A stretch of DNA of 64,000 nucleotides, taken from assembly GCA_964034945.1 (NCBI GenBank), contig OZ035961.1:23934661-23998660 (forward strand). The letters run 5' to 3'. The notes beneath the pieces were generated by a model. The model was not told where the DNA came from. It saw only the letters and a program-made list of their open reading frames with translations, and made no database searches. This DNA comes from Chrysopilus asiliformis. Lineage: Eukaryota; Arthropoda; Insecta; Diptera; Rhagionidae. How positions within the stretch are numbered: the first letter of the stretch is position 1; every line of letters starts with the position of its first letter. A program made the translations under genes and the position numbers. Positions 23,520 through 35,629 of this stretch are shown piece after piece.

Positions 23520-24715
23520 ACACTCGTTGATTTTCTTTTGGACCCAGAAGTAGTTTGAAAATTGAATCGTTCATAAAACCAAGTACTAGACAAACCATAC
23601 AAACAAAATTATTGGCATATGACCCAATTCTTTATCCCTTTATAAAAGATAAATGGAATTGATTTTATTTCTTAGTGAAAAATTAATTTCCATTAAAACT
23701 ACAATGTCCATAGAGACAAGTTGTAATGATGTTGAGTCGTAAAATTTAAGTAGAAATGTTTTTCATAACATGGCTATAACATAATGTCACCTAATGAATA
23801 TTTGATCATAAGTCGTCAACCCATACAAGTAATAAATGCAGTCACCCCGTATGTGCCAACCTCATAAATCAAGTCACCACTATCATCATTCAGAATCAGA
23901 AATCGGAATCAAAATTAAAATCTTTATAAGTGCGTCTAGTGCCAAGTCCGACTAAATATGTTGGTGGCGATGGTGGGACTATAAGTTAACCAAAAATCTT
24001 AAATTTGAAGACTGGTCTGGCACCGGTGGCGGCGGCCCCGTAATTTATTTCGATACAATAAAAATAATTGACAAAAATAATGTTCAGCTTGTTTGGTAAA
24101 CATTCTCAAGCAGATGATAGCTCATTGCAGCCCTCTTCACCCTACAGTTTGTCATCTATTAAACGCATCACTCTTCGATGGTTAAAGGGGAGATCACTTC
24201 GGGTGGGGTTTGTATCTTTCGGTCAAATAGATTTGTCTGCAGATTCATAATTTTGAGCAAATTACGGTGTAAATACATGAAGTTGGCCGCGGTCCAAGTG
24301 ATACCTGTTTGATGTGAGATTCTATCGTTTGACTTTCCGTTCGACGATGATTTAGACTTTTCAAAATAAACGGATTACCGCGGACAATTTAAATGATCTC
24401 GAAAAGGTTTAATTAGACGTAATAAATTTCAAAATGATAAATTACGCCGGTGGGGCCGATTTCATTCTACCACAGCGAAATCGGAATTAGGGCCCTCTCC
24501 ACCCTAAAGTCTCTGCTTTCCAGATTCGTTGATTAAAGATTTTCGTGGCGAAATGATGTTTTTTTTTTGTTTCATCAAAAGCATCTTGGATTTTTACTTT
24601 CCTCTGCGTAGCAATAGAACAAAAGTATTGTATTTATGACGGTGACCGACTCGAAAATAGGGGAAGATAGAAAGTTTTTAATTTGCCCGCAATCTGTTTC
24701 AGGAAAATTGATCAG
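23520..24715. other. Sequence without a recognised gene
   Basis: A more balanced patch at about 24000-24510 (with CGGTGGCGGCGGCCCC) has no recognised frame or element. Confidence 0.35.
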
Positions 24716-24717
24716 GA

Positions 24718-24812
24718 TCTGTCTATCTGTCGGTGTGTCTGTCCGTCTGTCCAGTGTACAGGTCTGTCGATCTGTCGGTCTGTGGGTCTGTCTGTCGGTC
24801 TGTCCAGTGTGT
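24718..24812. repeat. GTCTGTC-type microsatellite with repeat flank
   Basis: Imperfect GTCT, GTCC and GTCG units. The following GCGTTGAGCTGGCGACTTGA then AATTT resembles the 'GAGCTAGAGACTTGAAATTT' side of repeat Z, so the array may be the tail of a diverged relative. Confidence 0.7.
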
Positions 24813-24869
24813 CTTAAAAAACTCGAGAACGCGTTGAGCTGGCGACTTGAAATTTGGTGAATTTTATCA

Positions 24870-27755
24870 AAATTGCAGTCTCTATCAAATTAATTTTGGG
24901 AAAGTTACCTTTTCTTTAACGGGAACCTTGTCTGCAAGTTTTTTTAAAAAGTACAGTAGTTTTAAAACTTATATAAAAATTACTTGCTTTTGGGAGAAAA
25001 ATTCATATAACCAAATTTGAAGGCAATAAAATTTCAACAGTTTTTTCCCAGATCTAGCAGTTCCTTAAAAAACATTAATTTGAAAAAAAAAACAAAAATT
25101 TTTTCCGAAATTTTGAATGTTTCATGGGAAAGTCATGTGCTTGATGCACTAGTTTAGTATAGTTTTATATAAACGCATGCATAATCATCTGATCACCAGC
25201 ATGTAACGGCCGGAAAAACACTTTTCTTGGTTCTGTTGTTTTATGTTGAGGTTTTCGTACTAGAAATAGTAAGGTGTGTTAATCTATTGCAGATCAGAGA
25301 CATTTTACATGATTAATTTTCTCAGTTGGGGCTCAGTCATGTGATTGTTTCTTCCGGAAAATTATATTTGATTTGTTCCGGAAAAATTGATTGAAAATGA
25401 GTTCATAGTATGCCACCTGTCCATTTGCCAGAATGTCTACAAAAAAATCAATCTAAAAAAGAGTAGGTACAAAAATAAAATAAAAATCTTTAAAAAAAAC
25501 GAATGATCGATTTTTCCCGCCAACAAAAATTATTTGAAAATAGCTATAAAAATTTAGGAAAAGAAAATTCAATGTATTTCTTTAAATTAAGAAAGATATT
25601 TGAAGTGGCACACAAGAAAACTATTCTGTTGAACTTTCATAGATAATATAGATAGCATTTCTCCGGTCAATACTTTACACACATTTTTATGTGAAACTTA
25701 AAGTAACAAAATAACAAATTGATGATGTTTTTCTATGGTATCCTAAATTTCCGTGTTTGGGGTGATTTTTCTTGATTAATGAAATAGAACCACAAATGGT
25801 TTGTCCCTATAAAGATGGCTAACTATTTGACAGAAACTCCATTTTCATTTTTCAATTTTCCGATTCTCAGGTAACAGCATAAAAAATCCCAATGTAGACA
25901 GCACTCATTTTTGGCCGCAAAAAAAAACTAAAACGAAAAAAAATATTCTCACCCGATGATGAATGGGTGGTGGCTCTGATCGTAAAAACCGCCTCGCATA
26001 TTTGCCAAGGAAAAACGTTGCTACAAGGAGAAGATAAAAGCATATATCAACAGGCGTTTAGGATATGTAGGGTAGATGTTGGAATATGTATGACAAACAC
26101 ACACACACACGATCCATCCTAGTCCTAGACACTTTCGGCGTTTTTCTATCACATTTCGGCTAGGGTGGCACGTGTATCGAAACCAAAATCCTTACTTAGG
26201 TCTTCTCATATGGTGGGATTCGTTTAAATGGCGGTAGATACCAAGCTAGCTCTAGGTAGATGGCTGATATATGATGGGTAGGAAAGTAGCAGGTGACATT
26301 AGGTAGAAAGGATACCTAGATGGTAACAGGCATTAGGGATACTGCTGGATCCTTATATACACGCTCTGATTGAATGTATCGCAAAATAAAACCTTGACAA
26401 CCTAAAAAGCAAGTAAATTCGCATTACTTGATGTAGAAGCGTAGAAGCGGATTCAGGCTGAGGCTCAAACAGATGACAGAGTGTGGAGAATGGAAGTGGA
26501 TTGCATGAGTTGGCATATGTGTGGAATATTGGTACAACGATAGATTCTCTAGTCCTGGCATATTGCTCCCTCGTTGGCTATTTCTTACCGATGCTCCGTC
26601 TTCATTTTACACTACTGCCGCTGTAAATGCTCGCTGCTGTCGGTTGGCTGATGTCTGATACTTGGAATTTAGCCCCGTTTCCCAAATCCAGAATCACATT
26701 TTCAGAGCGGAAAGCTTTTATCGGAAAAACTTTTTCTTGGCATCTGGTACGGTTGATTTGTTATGCAGTAATGGTTCTTATGACAAATGCTTTTCGTGCA
26801 CTACCAAGCATCCACTTTGCCCTTTAACACCGCTACTCTCGGATATGGAGCACGGGAAGCTGGAAATTTCGTCCTCATTCTCGTGCAACAAAATAGTCCT
26901 TCGTTGTTCGTGCTTTCCAGGTAAAATACTGTGCCCATCTAGCAAGCACGACTAGTACCTACTGGTAGACAATTTTTTGATGTTGGCAAAGTGAATGGTT
27001 TCTATGTACGTGTAGATTTTTATATTGGGTCCTAGATTCCGTATCGCTTTAATTTATTGTCGATGGCGCAATGCAAAGATTTAGGTTGAGCTTTTTCCAA
27101 TTCCATCGACCTGAATACAAAACTCTTCAAGTTGATTGGGTACGGAGTTGGAATTGTGGAAAATTTTAAATGGTAAATCCTTACTGCTTACAAAGAAAAC
27201 ATTCACAGGTAACGAAGTGAATGAATTGTAACAAAATGCATTTTGACAAAATCTATAATGAGGTTTTTCTTTATAAAAATACATTTTATCTCGAATTAAT
27301 TTCTAATGAACACTGGGAAAATGTGGATTAACTTCCGATTGAAAGTTTACTTCGAATTACAAAAAATGTAGTAAGTTTTGAGTCCTGTAAAAATTGTAAA
27401 TTTTGAACAAACAGATCTCAAAACAACATTTCCCATTTGCATTGATTTTCGAAAAATCTAGCTATAAAATTCTTGAGACACATAGACCTATTCTGGCGAC
27501 AGTTAGTGACCGATGACTAGTCACAGTTACAATATTTTCGAATTTTCACGGTACCTTATTTCTCTCTGAATTGTGATCTGAAAACCTTGCTATTTAATTT
27601 ATCACGGAAAAATTGACTTTTTCGACAAAATCGCTATACAGATTGTGACTTGTGACAACCCCAGAATAAGGGCAATAAATTGAATTTGATCATAATATTC
27701 TAATTGTTTTTTTTTCCAAAACGGCCCCTCTAGATTTTAAGGTATGAAATATTTA
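24870..27755. other. Sequence without a recognised gene
   Basis: A CA-repeat of about 15 bases lies at 26096-26110. Overlapping frames of 66 and 97 codons at 26627-26955 on the plus strand show no recognised domain. The rest is AT-rich. Confidence 0.4.
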
Positions 27756-27762
27756 TGTGAAA

Positions 27763-28037
27763 CTAGCTTGCATACCCGTCGTTGCCGGGTTAAGTTTTTT
27801 CAATTTTTTTTTATGGTCTATGTTGGAGCTAAACTTCATGCCAATCGGCTCGGCAGTTTCCCCGCGAAAGAGTAACATATCGCAAAAACTAAGTTTCGAA
27901 ATCACTTTACTCCCTCCCCATATTCCCCTCACCCCTCGCGCTAATTTTCCGTATGCCTATGTTGGAACCAGAACTACTACAGACAATCATGCCAAATTTC
28001 AAGTCAATAGGTTCAGTCGTTTTTGCGTGAAAGAGGA

Positions 28038-28076
<39 letters not shown>

Positions 28077-28103
28077 CCAACTCATTTTTATATATTAGTA
28101 TGA
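27763..28103 (-). mobile_element. Helitron-like non-autonomous element, family 1, complete ends
   Basis: Read on the minus strand the element begins A|TCATACTAATATATAAAAAT, continues with GAGTTGGTGTCTGTCTG, and ends in the hairpin CCCGGCAACGACGGG, an 8-base spacer and CTAG|T. A TC start, a hairpin before CTAG and insertion between A and T are the accepted Helitron hallmarks. At 341 bp it has no coding capacity and must have depended on a RepHel enzyme supplied in trans. Two blocks resemble each other inside (CAAT-GG-TC-G-CGTTT and CAATCGGCTCGGCAGTTT), suggesting internal duplication. Confidence 0.8.
28039..28075. repeat. CAGA microsatellite inside the Helitron-like element
   Basis: About nine CAGA units sit close to the 5' end of the element (minus orientation), the counterpart of the TCTG array at 10243. 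Confidence 0.9.
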
Positions 28104-28294
28104 TTACGTTTTAAACGATTTCACTGTTATGAATTTTTCGATGCGACGCGACGTACCGTTTTCGAGAAAATTGCGAAAAAGTGCTTCGTTTGTATGATGG
28201 AGAGAAGAAGCAGTGGTTAAATTTTGTCCGTTTACGCCTGTTTAAAACTTCAAGACTTTAGCTCAATTTGTTCTCACGTTATCGATTCCATGGT

Positions 28295-28405
28295 TAGACA
28301 GACAAGCAGACAGACAAACAGACAAACAGACAAACAGACAAACAGACAAACAGACAAACAGACAAACAGACAAACAGACGAACAGACAGACAAGCAGACA
28401 GACAA

Positions 28406-28448
<43 letters not shown>

Positions 28449-28914
28449 AACAGACAAACAGACAACCAGACAGACAGACAAACAGACAAACAGACAGACA
28501 AACAAACAGACAAACAGACAAACAGACAAACAGACAAACAGACAAACAGACAAACAGACAAACAGACAAACAGACAAACAGACAAACAGACAAACAGACA
28601 AACAGACAAACAGACAAACAGACAAACAGACAAACAGACAAACAGACGAACAGACAAACAGACAAACAGACGAACAGACAAACAGACAAACAGACAGACA
28701 AGCAGACAGACAAACAGACAAACAGACAAACAGACAAACAGACAAACAGACAAACAGACAAACAGACAAACAGACAAACAGACAAACAGACAAACAGACA
28801 AACAGACAAACAGACAAACAGACGGACAAACAGACAGACAAACAGACAGACAGACAAACAAACAGACAAACAAACAGACAAACAAACAGACAAACAGACA
28901 GACAAACAGACAGA
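28295..28914. repeat. CAGACAAA minisatellite, about 620 bp
   Basis: Nearly uninterrupted CAGACAAA octamers with CAGACAGA, CAGACGAA and CAAACAAA variants. Because stops cannot form in these units, long frames are open on both strands (Gln-Thr-Asp-Lys or Cys-Leu-Phe-Val repeats); these are periodicity artefacts. The array lies 192 bases from the Helitron-like element and may have expanded from a similar GACA seed. Confidence 0.95.
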
Positions 28915-28915
28915 C

Positions 28916-31295
28916 CTGGACATGCAAAAATCAAGTTGATTCGCCATTCTAAACGGTAGACGAATTATATTCTTTGGAGTTTTTACTACCGTCACATTAC
29001 CGAAAGCTTCCCCTCCTCCCCCCACTAAAAGTCTTACGTATTTTATGAACATGTGAGAAATTCCTTAAAAAAGCTGTAGGAAATTTATGCTTTAATTAAA
29101 GAACCAAAAATGTATCGCTACTAACAAAAAGTCGCGAATCCAATGAGAATCTTGAAAAAATCCCAGATTTTAAAAGCGAATATGAGAATTTCTTTAACCT
29201 AAAGCGAAAAGGATTTTCGAATTTTCTTAATATTTTTATAAATTTTATAATCAATATCAACTACAAAATTTTCGGTGATCTTTTTAACCAGACGCACTAT
29301 TTAATTAGGTATCCCCAAACATGGTGGTGAATTTCCTCGGAAAAATAATTCAAAGAAAAAATTCCGTGAAATGAATTCGGCATGTGCAAAATTCTGATGG
29401 TTTCAACGGAAAAATTTACATATTTGCAATAAAAATTAAATCCAATAAAAATAACGAAAATTATACTTCTGTTGAAGATGTCACGAAAACTGGATTGTTA
29501 CCTTGTCCAACTTGTTTCGTTCAAATGATGTTATATGAATATTATTTAATATTTTGTTGATTTCAAAATATTTTGCATAAATATTTGCAGTACTGCAATA
29601 TGCTGTCATCATGAAACATTGAAAAGATTCGAATTTTTGTCTTGTGGTTCAAATCAGAAGTGAATCAATTTCGATATACATATGAATTGTATAAATTGTG
29701 AATATGATATGAGTATATGTTGTACTTCATATGTAAATATTACGCAATTGATTTGAATCGGATTCAGATGTTCAGCCCACCTGAATTTTGAAGACACACT
29801 CATGGTATATCGAGTGTGTTTGAACGGAAATCACTTGGAGGTAATTCAACTTTATATGCGATGAAAAGGTACAATTCTTGCTAAAACGGAGTAGAATTAC
29901 TATGGCAATGCCGTACGTACCGGTTTTCACGTTAGCCACAGGTGCTTACTTAATAAATATCAAGTGAAATTCAAGTTCATTGTTGGCCACTTAAATTCAC
30001 TTCACTCCGCTTTGGTCTGTAATTTTGCGTATCGTTTTGGAATTCTGTAAAATAATGTTCAATAGTCCTCAGATAGTGAATATGAAGTTGTAATACTGTA
30101 CTCACAGTGATTTAGTTTTCCGTAGAATTCCCTTTGCTATACTCCGTATTTTGACGGAAATTCTGGTTTTCCTGGCCAAATTATGACTGAAGTTTTCCTT
30201 TTGTAGATAAATGAAAAGCCTGTTGTTTATCTATAAATTCGGTTACTGCATATGATGATATCAAAGTGTCGGTGACAGGACTTTGTGGAAATCAGTCCAC
30301 ATATAAGGAATATTTTCAAATATGAGGTTGACTATTCCTTGGCAAATGAATATCTCATATGTGGAACGCTTTGAAATAAGATTCATGTTGTGTGGATAAC
30401 ATGTGCTATGCAATAATACCATAGGTATTTGCGTATTTATGATAAGCGCCTCAGACATTGGGATTGTGACTGCGGGGAGGTACAAGCCTCAAGTGAATTT
30501 ATCTTTTCTGCAGACAGAGTCAAAATATCCTTGGGAATTTATTTGTAACCAGGTCTGTCTTGTACTGGAGTTTGTCTAAAAGGGATAACGTTTCTAGTCC
30601 TAGCGGTGGCCTGCGGCTGGAAAATGTACACCTGGCTCAGGTTTCAGAGCAGTAAAACTAAGAAATATGAATCCTTTTTGAAAAGCATAAATTGGAGTAA
30701 ATTGAAAATTATGCTATACTTTTATGCTATGTAAAAATGCACATGGAGAAAAATGGACTGGGCAATGAATTTATGAAATATTTTTCCAATTTTTTATAAT
30801 GCCAAAAAATTTAAGCTGGCAACCTCGAAAACTCAGTTCTGGGTTTATTACAGGTACACTGATATTTTTAATGAAAATGTTCTCTTAAAAAGTGATGCCT
30901 TATCCCCCCGTTTTCGCCCTTCACCCTTTGTCTTCGCTTCCACCCTTTTTTGGACGTTTTTTGTCTTTAATTTCACCCTAACCTCACCGCAAACTTTGAC
31001 CCCACCCTTTCAATGTGTGACATTAAATTTGTGACATTTTATAAACATCCCCTACTAACTGTTTGACTTGGAGAAACGAGAAGGGGATACTTACTAACAA
31101 AATTGAGGAAATTTTTGTTCTCGTTTTCAAATAATTATTCATAGCTTAAGTTAAACTCTCTACTCGGTCTGAGAAAAAAATTGACATTTAATTTAATTCT
31201 CTCGAGTTTTTCGTCCAAAATTTCAACATACGTGATTAATAAGCGAAAGTGAAAATTGCGAGCTGCTAGATTTTTGTGCGTAGTAGTTGTAGCTT
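28916..31295. other. AT-rich sequence, no gene recognised
   Basis: No element ends, exons or repeats were recognised. Confidence 0.45.
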
Positions 31296-31299
31296 TGGA

Positions 31300-31669
31300 T
31301 TAACACGTTGAGCGCCACGTGCCCACCGGTGGTCATTCTTTGATTACACAGTAGACCGCGTGCTTACGAGAGGGTATTTCTTGGGTCACATTCTGGGACC
31401 AACATTTTTTTAAATTTTTTTTATTGATTTATTGCAAGTACTACCAATTCCAAGTAAAATAAATTTACAACCTAGGACCAAACTTAATATTTCTCAAAGC
31501 TAAATCTATGTAAAAGGTTCCCACTGGTGGTCACGATGTCTCGAAATGAAACACGTAGTGTGACCACGGGTGGTCACGTTGTCTCATCATCGGCATCCAA
31601 TAATGCGCACCGGTGGTCACTTAAAAATTAAAATGTTTACCGGTGGGCAAGTGGTGCTCAACGTGTTAA
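31300..31669. mobile_element. piggyBac-type miniature element with CCACCGGTGGTCA repeats
   Basis: TTAA flanks both ends. The left end TTAACACGTTGAGCGCCACG, then TGCCCACCGGT, matches the inverted right end TTAACACGTTGAGCACCACT, then TGCCCACCGGT, with two mismatches over about 31 bases. Inside, palindromic versions of CCACCGGTGGTCA occur near 31323, 31520, 31563, 31607 and 31638. At 370 bp including TTAA it has no transposase. The repeated palindromes could be protein-binding sites, but that is inference. Confidence 0.85.
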
Positions 31670-31671
31670 AG

Positions 31672-34140
31672 AAAGAATCACACCAATAGGTTCCGCTGAG
31701 CTTCATAACTAAGAAAAAAAGAAATTTTTTTTTTTATATAAATAAAGATGGCTCAGGAGAATGGTAAACGGATAAACTGCATGAGAGCTATAAAATTAAG
31801 AAAATAGCAGGCATTTTTATCTAGTAGAAGTAAAAATTACGACTTTTAATGAAAATTTTTAAAAATAAGGGTCAAAAACAGAGTTCTCTTCAGACTGCGT
31901 TCATTGAGAGCGAAAATTCCAACACTATTTACAGTCAACTCTAATATCTTTGCATTTAACATACTCGCATTTCACTAAGATTTCCTGTGCAAAATAGGTA
32001 CTATCAGAGTTGAAACTCGACATTTTCTAGTATTTTTGTAACAAGTTCAGGTATTATACGTGTCTGACAAACTTAGGAGTAAAAGATGTTGGTTCGAAAG
32101 ATGGGGGATGAACGCTTACCCCGGTGAACCATTGCAAGATGAAAAACTAAAAGAAACCATAAAACTTGGTCTAGAACTTTATTGGTTGACGGCCATGTGC
32201 AAATCTAAAATTCAAATGAAAGTAAATTCCGTAGCGAAACGATTATGTAAAACTGGTTCTTCTTTGGTGGAGCGAACTATACTCGACTTGTGCTCAGCAG
32301 CTTAGACATTTCAGGCAGTTTAGACATCTTTCTATCCACTACTAGATACATTTGGAAAAGGCAATGGTATTCATTATACGCGAGTTGAGATAAATTTCTT
32401 AGACACGGTCTTACTTTTCTCCTTTTTTCGACTATTTATCGTTTCAATAAGCTGACTAGATAAAGGCCTCGCTAGTTTTTTTTTGCCCAATTTGACATTG
32501 ACCGAAGAACTATTTGATATAATCTACGAATACGTCGCATATGTGAAGTATCTCGAAGATGTTCCGCATTTTAGTTGCTAGTCGATCGTTTTAGCTTCAT
32601 TTTTGCTTTTTTTCGAATCTTTCAATAGAATAATGACTAAAAGAGTTTTCAGCGTTAAGAGTTTAAAATTCAGTTGCCACGTCTCAATGACTTTCAGTGA
32701 TATGTGGCCATTGGCATGAGAGTAAATTAGATATAAAATTCATTTCAACTGCTGGAGGTTTTTTTTTCGTGTTTCTGTTTTTGGAGAATCCAAAAATATG
32801 GGGGAATTATTTCAGGCGCTCTCAGAAAGTGTCAATCAAGTCAAGGTTAGTTTTAACTACGTCGTACCGAACTCTTGCTTTCGTCATTTGAGGTCTACAT
32901 TTAGTCAGTCTTGCGGTCAATGGATTGAGACTATTGTTCAACATTAATTACAATCACATTGGGCATTTTTGAACACTGTGTAATTTAATCAATTAGCGGA
33001 AATGATAGATTTTACTAGTGGTTGCGTGAGAGTATATTTCTTTAAATTATGTAATAAATAAAAGAAATTATCGGGACAAAAATGCATTACACTAGGTCTT
33101 TTTTTTCCTTCAATTATACGATAGCCGAATTATAATCTTAGCCTAATTGAAATAGAGAGCCTGTAATCCAGATAATATACTGGGATTGAGAGCGATCACA
33201 CGATAATGTACTGGGATTTTGGAATACTAAGAGCGAGTTCTTTTTTAATCTCAGAGAACGCTGAATTCTCTGAACTACCTTCTGTCCGTTCTTTGATTCG
33301 CTCGGATTTCTCCGAAAGCTCTGAACTGTGTCCTATAACTCGATGGCTGAGGATTTCGAGCTAAAAATTTGGCTCGATCATTAAGGTTCGATCCTTAAGA
33401 GGTCAAATATGAACAAAATTTAAATTAGATTAACAATTCAGAAATTTCAAAAACTTTATTTAACAAAAATAAGTTTCGTATGTCAGTTTTTTTTATTTTT
33501 GCATATACTAGACGTAAATTGCAGAACTTCGGTAAATAATCTACCCAACCGGGTTTACCAATTTAAAGTTTAATTCGAAGAAAAAATATGAAAATGCTGC
33601 CGAGTTGGTTAGCAAAGACCGATAGAAATCAGTGGGCAACGTTTTTGCAATCAACGCAACTGACTTTCTCATAAAAATAAGAATATTTTTTATGACTCAG
33701 ATGTTTTTCACCTCTTCATTCTACGAGTACATCAAAGAGATAGTACTATTTTAATGTCCGATAAAATGTCAAATTTGAATTACCGAAAATATCTTAAATG
33801 GATGGTAAATATGAATAGTAAACAGCGACCGCTCCCAGTTTAGAGTTCATCGCCTTCCTTTCACCTGCAAGAATCTGAGAATTAAATCAACACGTTTTCA
33901 TATAAAAAAACAACGCAAATTTAATTAACGCACTTATAAAACTTTAAAAAATCGTTGTGTTGGATGAAATTTTTAATTAATGATAAATGATAAACTACGA
34001 AGCTGTGAAAGATTTCATGAAATTTTCAAAATTAGGATATTTGAGCAGCATACTATCAAGGCCTGCAAAATTAAACAAAATTCTCAATTATTTTTCTGTG
34101 TGTATCTCATGTGGCGATGAAAATTCCATGGTACCAACAT
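31672..34140. other. AT-rich sequence, no gene recognised
   Basis: An 81-codon plus-strand frame at 32060-32305 has a somewhat protein-like composition but no recognised domain. A GGTTCGATCC string at 33394-33403 is part of a palindrome and is not a tRNA (see rejected items). Confidence 0.4.
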
Positions 34141-34175
34141 ATATAATCTGAAAACTGGTTTCTGAAGTCATTCAT

Positions 34176-34311
34176 TTTTTGCCGACTTGTTTCCCATCCA
34201 CAAGACTTCGACCACGTTCAAGGTCAAGCGTGACATCCAACAAGTTTTCGTCAGCGAGAGTAACTCGCCGGTACCCAGGGGAGAAAAAGGCAAAGACAAA
34301 ATCGAAGAAGG
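34176..34311 (+). other. Coding-like segment ending at a splice-donor match
   Basis: An open frame without a start codon reads ADLFPIHKTSTTFKVKRDIQ, then QVFVSESNSPVPRGEKGKDK, and ends in GAAGAAG followed by GTATGT, a good donor. Codon choice and GC content differ from the AT-rich surroundings. A possible acceptor AG lies at 34174-34175 but its pyrimidine tract is weak. The protein family is not recognised. It could be a real exon, a relic of a mobile-element gene, or chance; the minus strand is also open here. Confidence 0.25.
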
Positions 34312-34379
34312 TATGTTTTCCAGTCCCACCAAAAAAAGTGTACTTTAGTATTTTTCTGTTGGGCAATAATAAAGAAACT

Positions 34380-35445
34380 GAGCTAAAGCTCACCAACATT
34401 GGCAGCACTGGATGCGCTTCGAATGTAGTAAAGTCGCTCACGATTATCGAACTCTGGAGAAAATCGCTAAGGCGTAATCTCTGACAAGGAAGATCAATTC
34501 TTCGGAATGAGTCACATGACCGCATCTAAACTAATGAAATTCAGGCGCGGAATTTGAATTGCATGCAAGCCACGCCAAACCAATTTACGGGTCGCGCAAC
34601 GTCATGTGAAGAAATGCGCGCAAACTAAAATGCAGTTGTACTTTTTTAGACTGTGAAGCGATAAGATTCCGCTTAAACCGGCCAAATGGAACCGATCGCG
34701 AATAAAATTTATTCACCCCACTTCCCCGGGTGTTAGTGCGCCGGCCGGTATCCTGCATAACCGGAAAGTGCATTGCGCCTGCGCTTGGAACAATTCCAGA
34801 TCGTGACGTGACCACTTCAAGTCTTGTTTCGTCGACTGGATTCGCATGCTTCTTGCATTTAATCACTGTTAACTGCACTTATAAAGCGGCCAGAATGCAA
34901 TTTTGATGCAGTCTGTCTGTTAAATTGGCCAAAATACAAAAGCCTACACGTTAGATTCTGATAATTTACTGTAAATCGTGTAATTAAATGCTTTTGTGGA
35001 TGGCATGTCTTTGTTTTTATAGCTCAGCTGAATAAGAATTGCATTTTCATATCAAGATAACATAATAAAGATAGTTATTACAACAATGATGGTTACAAAA
35101 TCACTATCGTCTTTGTCGGCACAAATTTGATTAAAAATTTATTTTTGGCAATACTGTTTTTTTTTTCTTTTTCAGATGAAAGTTCTGGAAATGTCGCTCG
35201 ATTTTATTTCAGATAACCTGAAGAACCTGTAACGAAAAACAAGTCCAAAAACTATTTTGAGCAGTTTTGTGCCGCATTTGAGGCATACCGAATTTTTAAC
35301 AAAAAAATAAAGAATATGGTTATCGCATTCACTTGTTATGATATAACTAGATATTTTGTTCCCAACTACTTCATGGTCCTAACGGTATTAAAATCTCATC
35401 ACTGTTGCACGAGAGGGATTAACGAGAACTTCCTGGAATAAATTT
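34380..35445. other. Sequence without a recognised gene
   Basis: The first 500 bases keep the higher GC content of the preceding segment and contain short open frames on both strands. No domain was recognised. The remainder is AT-rich. Confidence 0.35.
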
Positions 35446-35450
35446 TAGTC

Positions 35451-35626
35451 TAAAGCCCAATTCAGACTACCGATTGCGATTATGATTATGATTACGATTG
35501 AGCTTCCTCGACCAATGAAATCAAAACTTTCATATCTTTATCATTGAAAGCTTCATTGGTCGAAAAGCCTCAATCGTAAGCGCAATCGTAATCGTAATAA
35601 CAATCGTTAGTCTGAATTGGGCTTAA
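35451..35626. mobile_element. Foldback MITE, almost fully palindromic
   Basis: The left half starts TAAAGCCCAATTCAGACTAC and the right half read inward starts TTAAGCCCAATTCAGACTAA; matches continue through CGATTG, GATTACGATTG-like words, CGACCAATGAA and CTTTCAATGATAAAGATATG almost to the centre. The transcript would fold into one long hairpin. The TTAA at the right end and TAAA at the left suggest a piggyBac-like TTAA target with one end mutated, but this is uncertain. Confidence 0.75.
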
Positions 35627-35629
35627 TGG

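Noticed and set aside
28224..28952. Long open frames of 217-252 codons on both strands
   Set aside because: They are produced by the CAGACAAA octamer, which cannot form stop codons; there is no start context, domain or non-repeat sequence to support a gene.
33330..33412. tRNA-like sequence with GGTTCGATCC
   Set aside because: The D- and anticodon arms do not form canonical stems, the T-loop would be six bases, and the acceptor ends do not pair. The TTAAGGTTCGATCCTTAA palindrome explains the motif.
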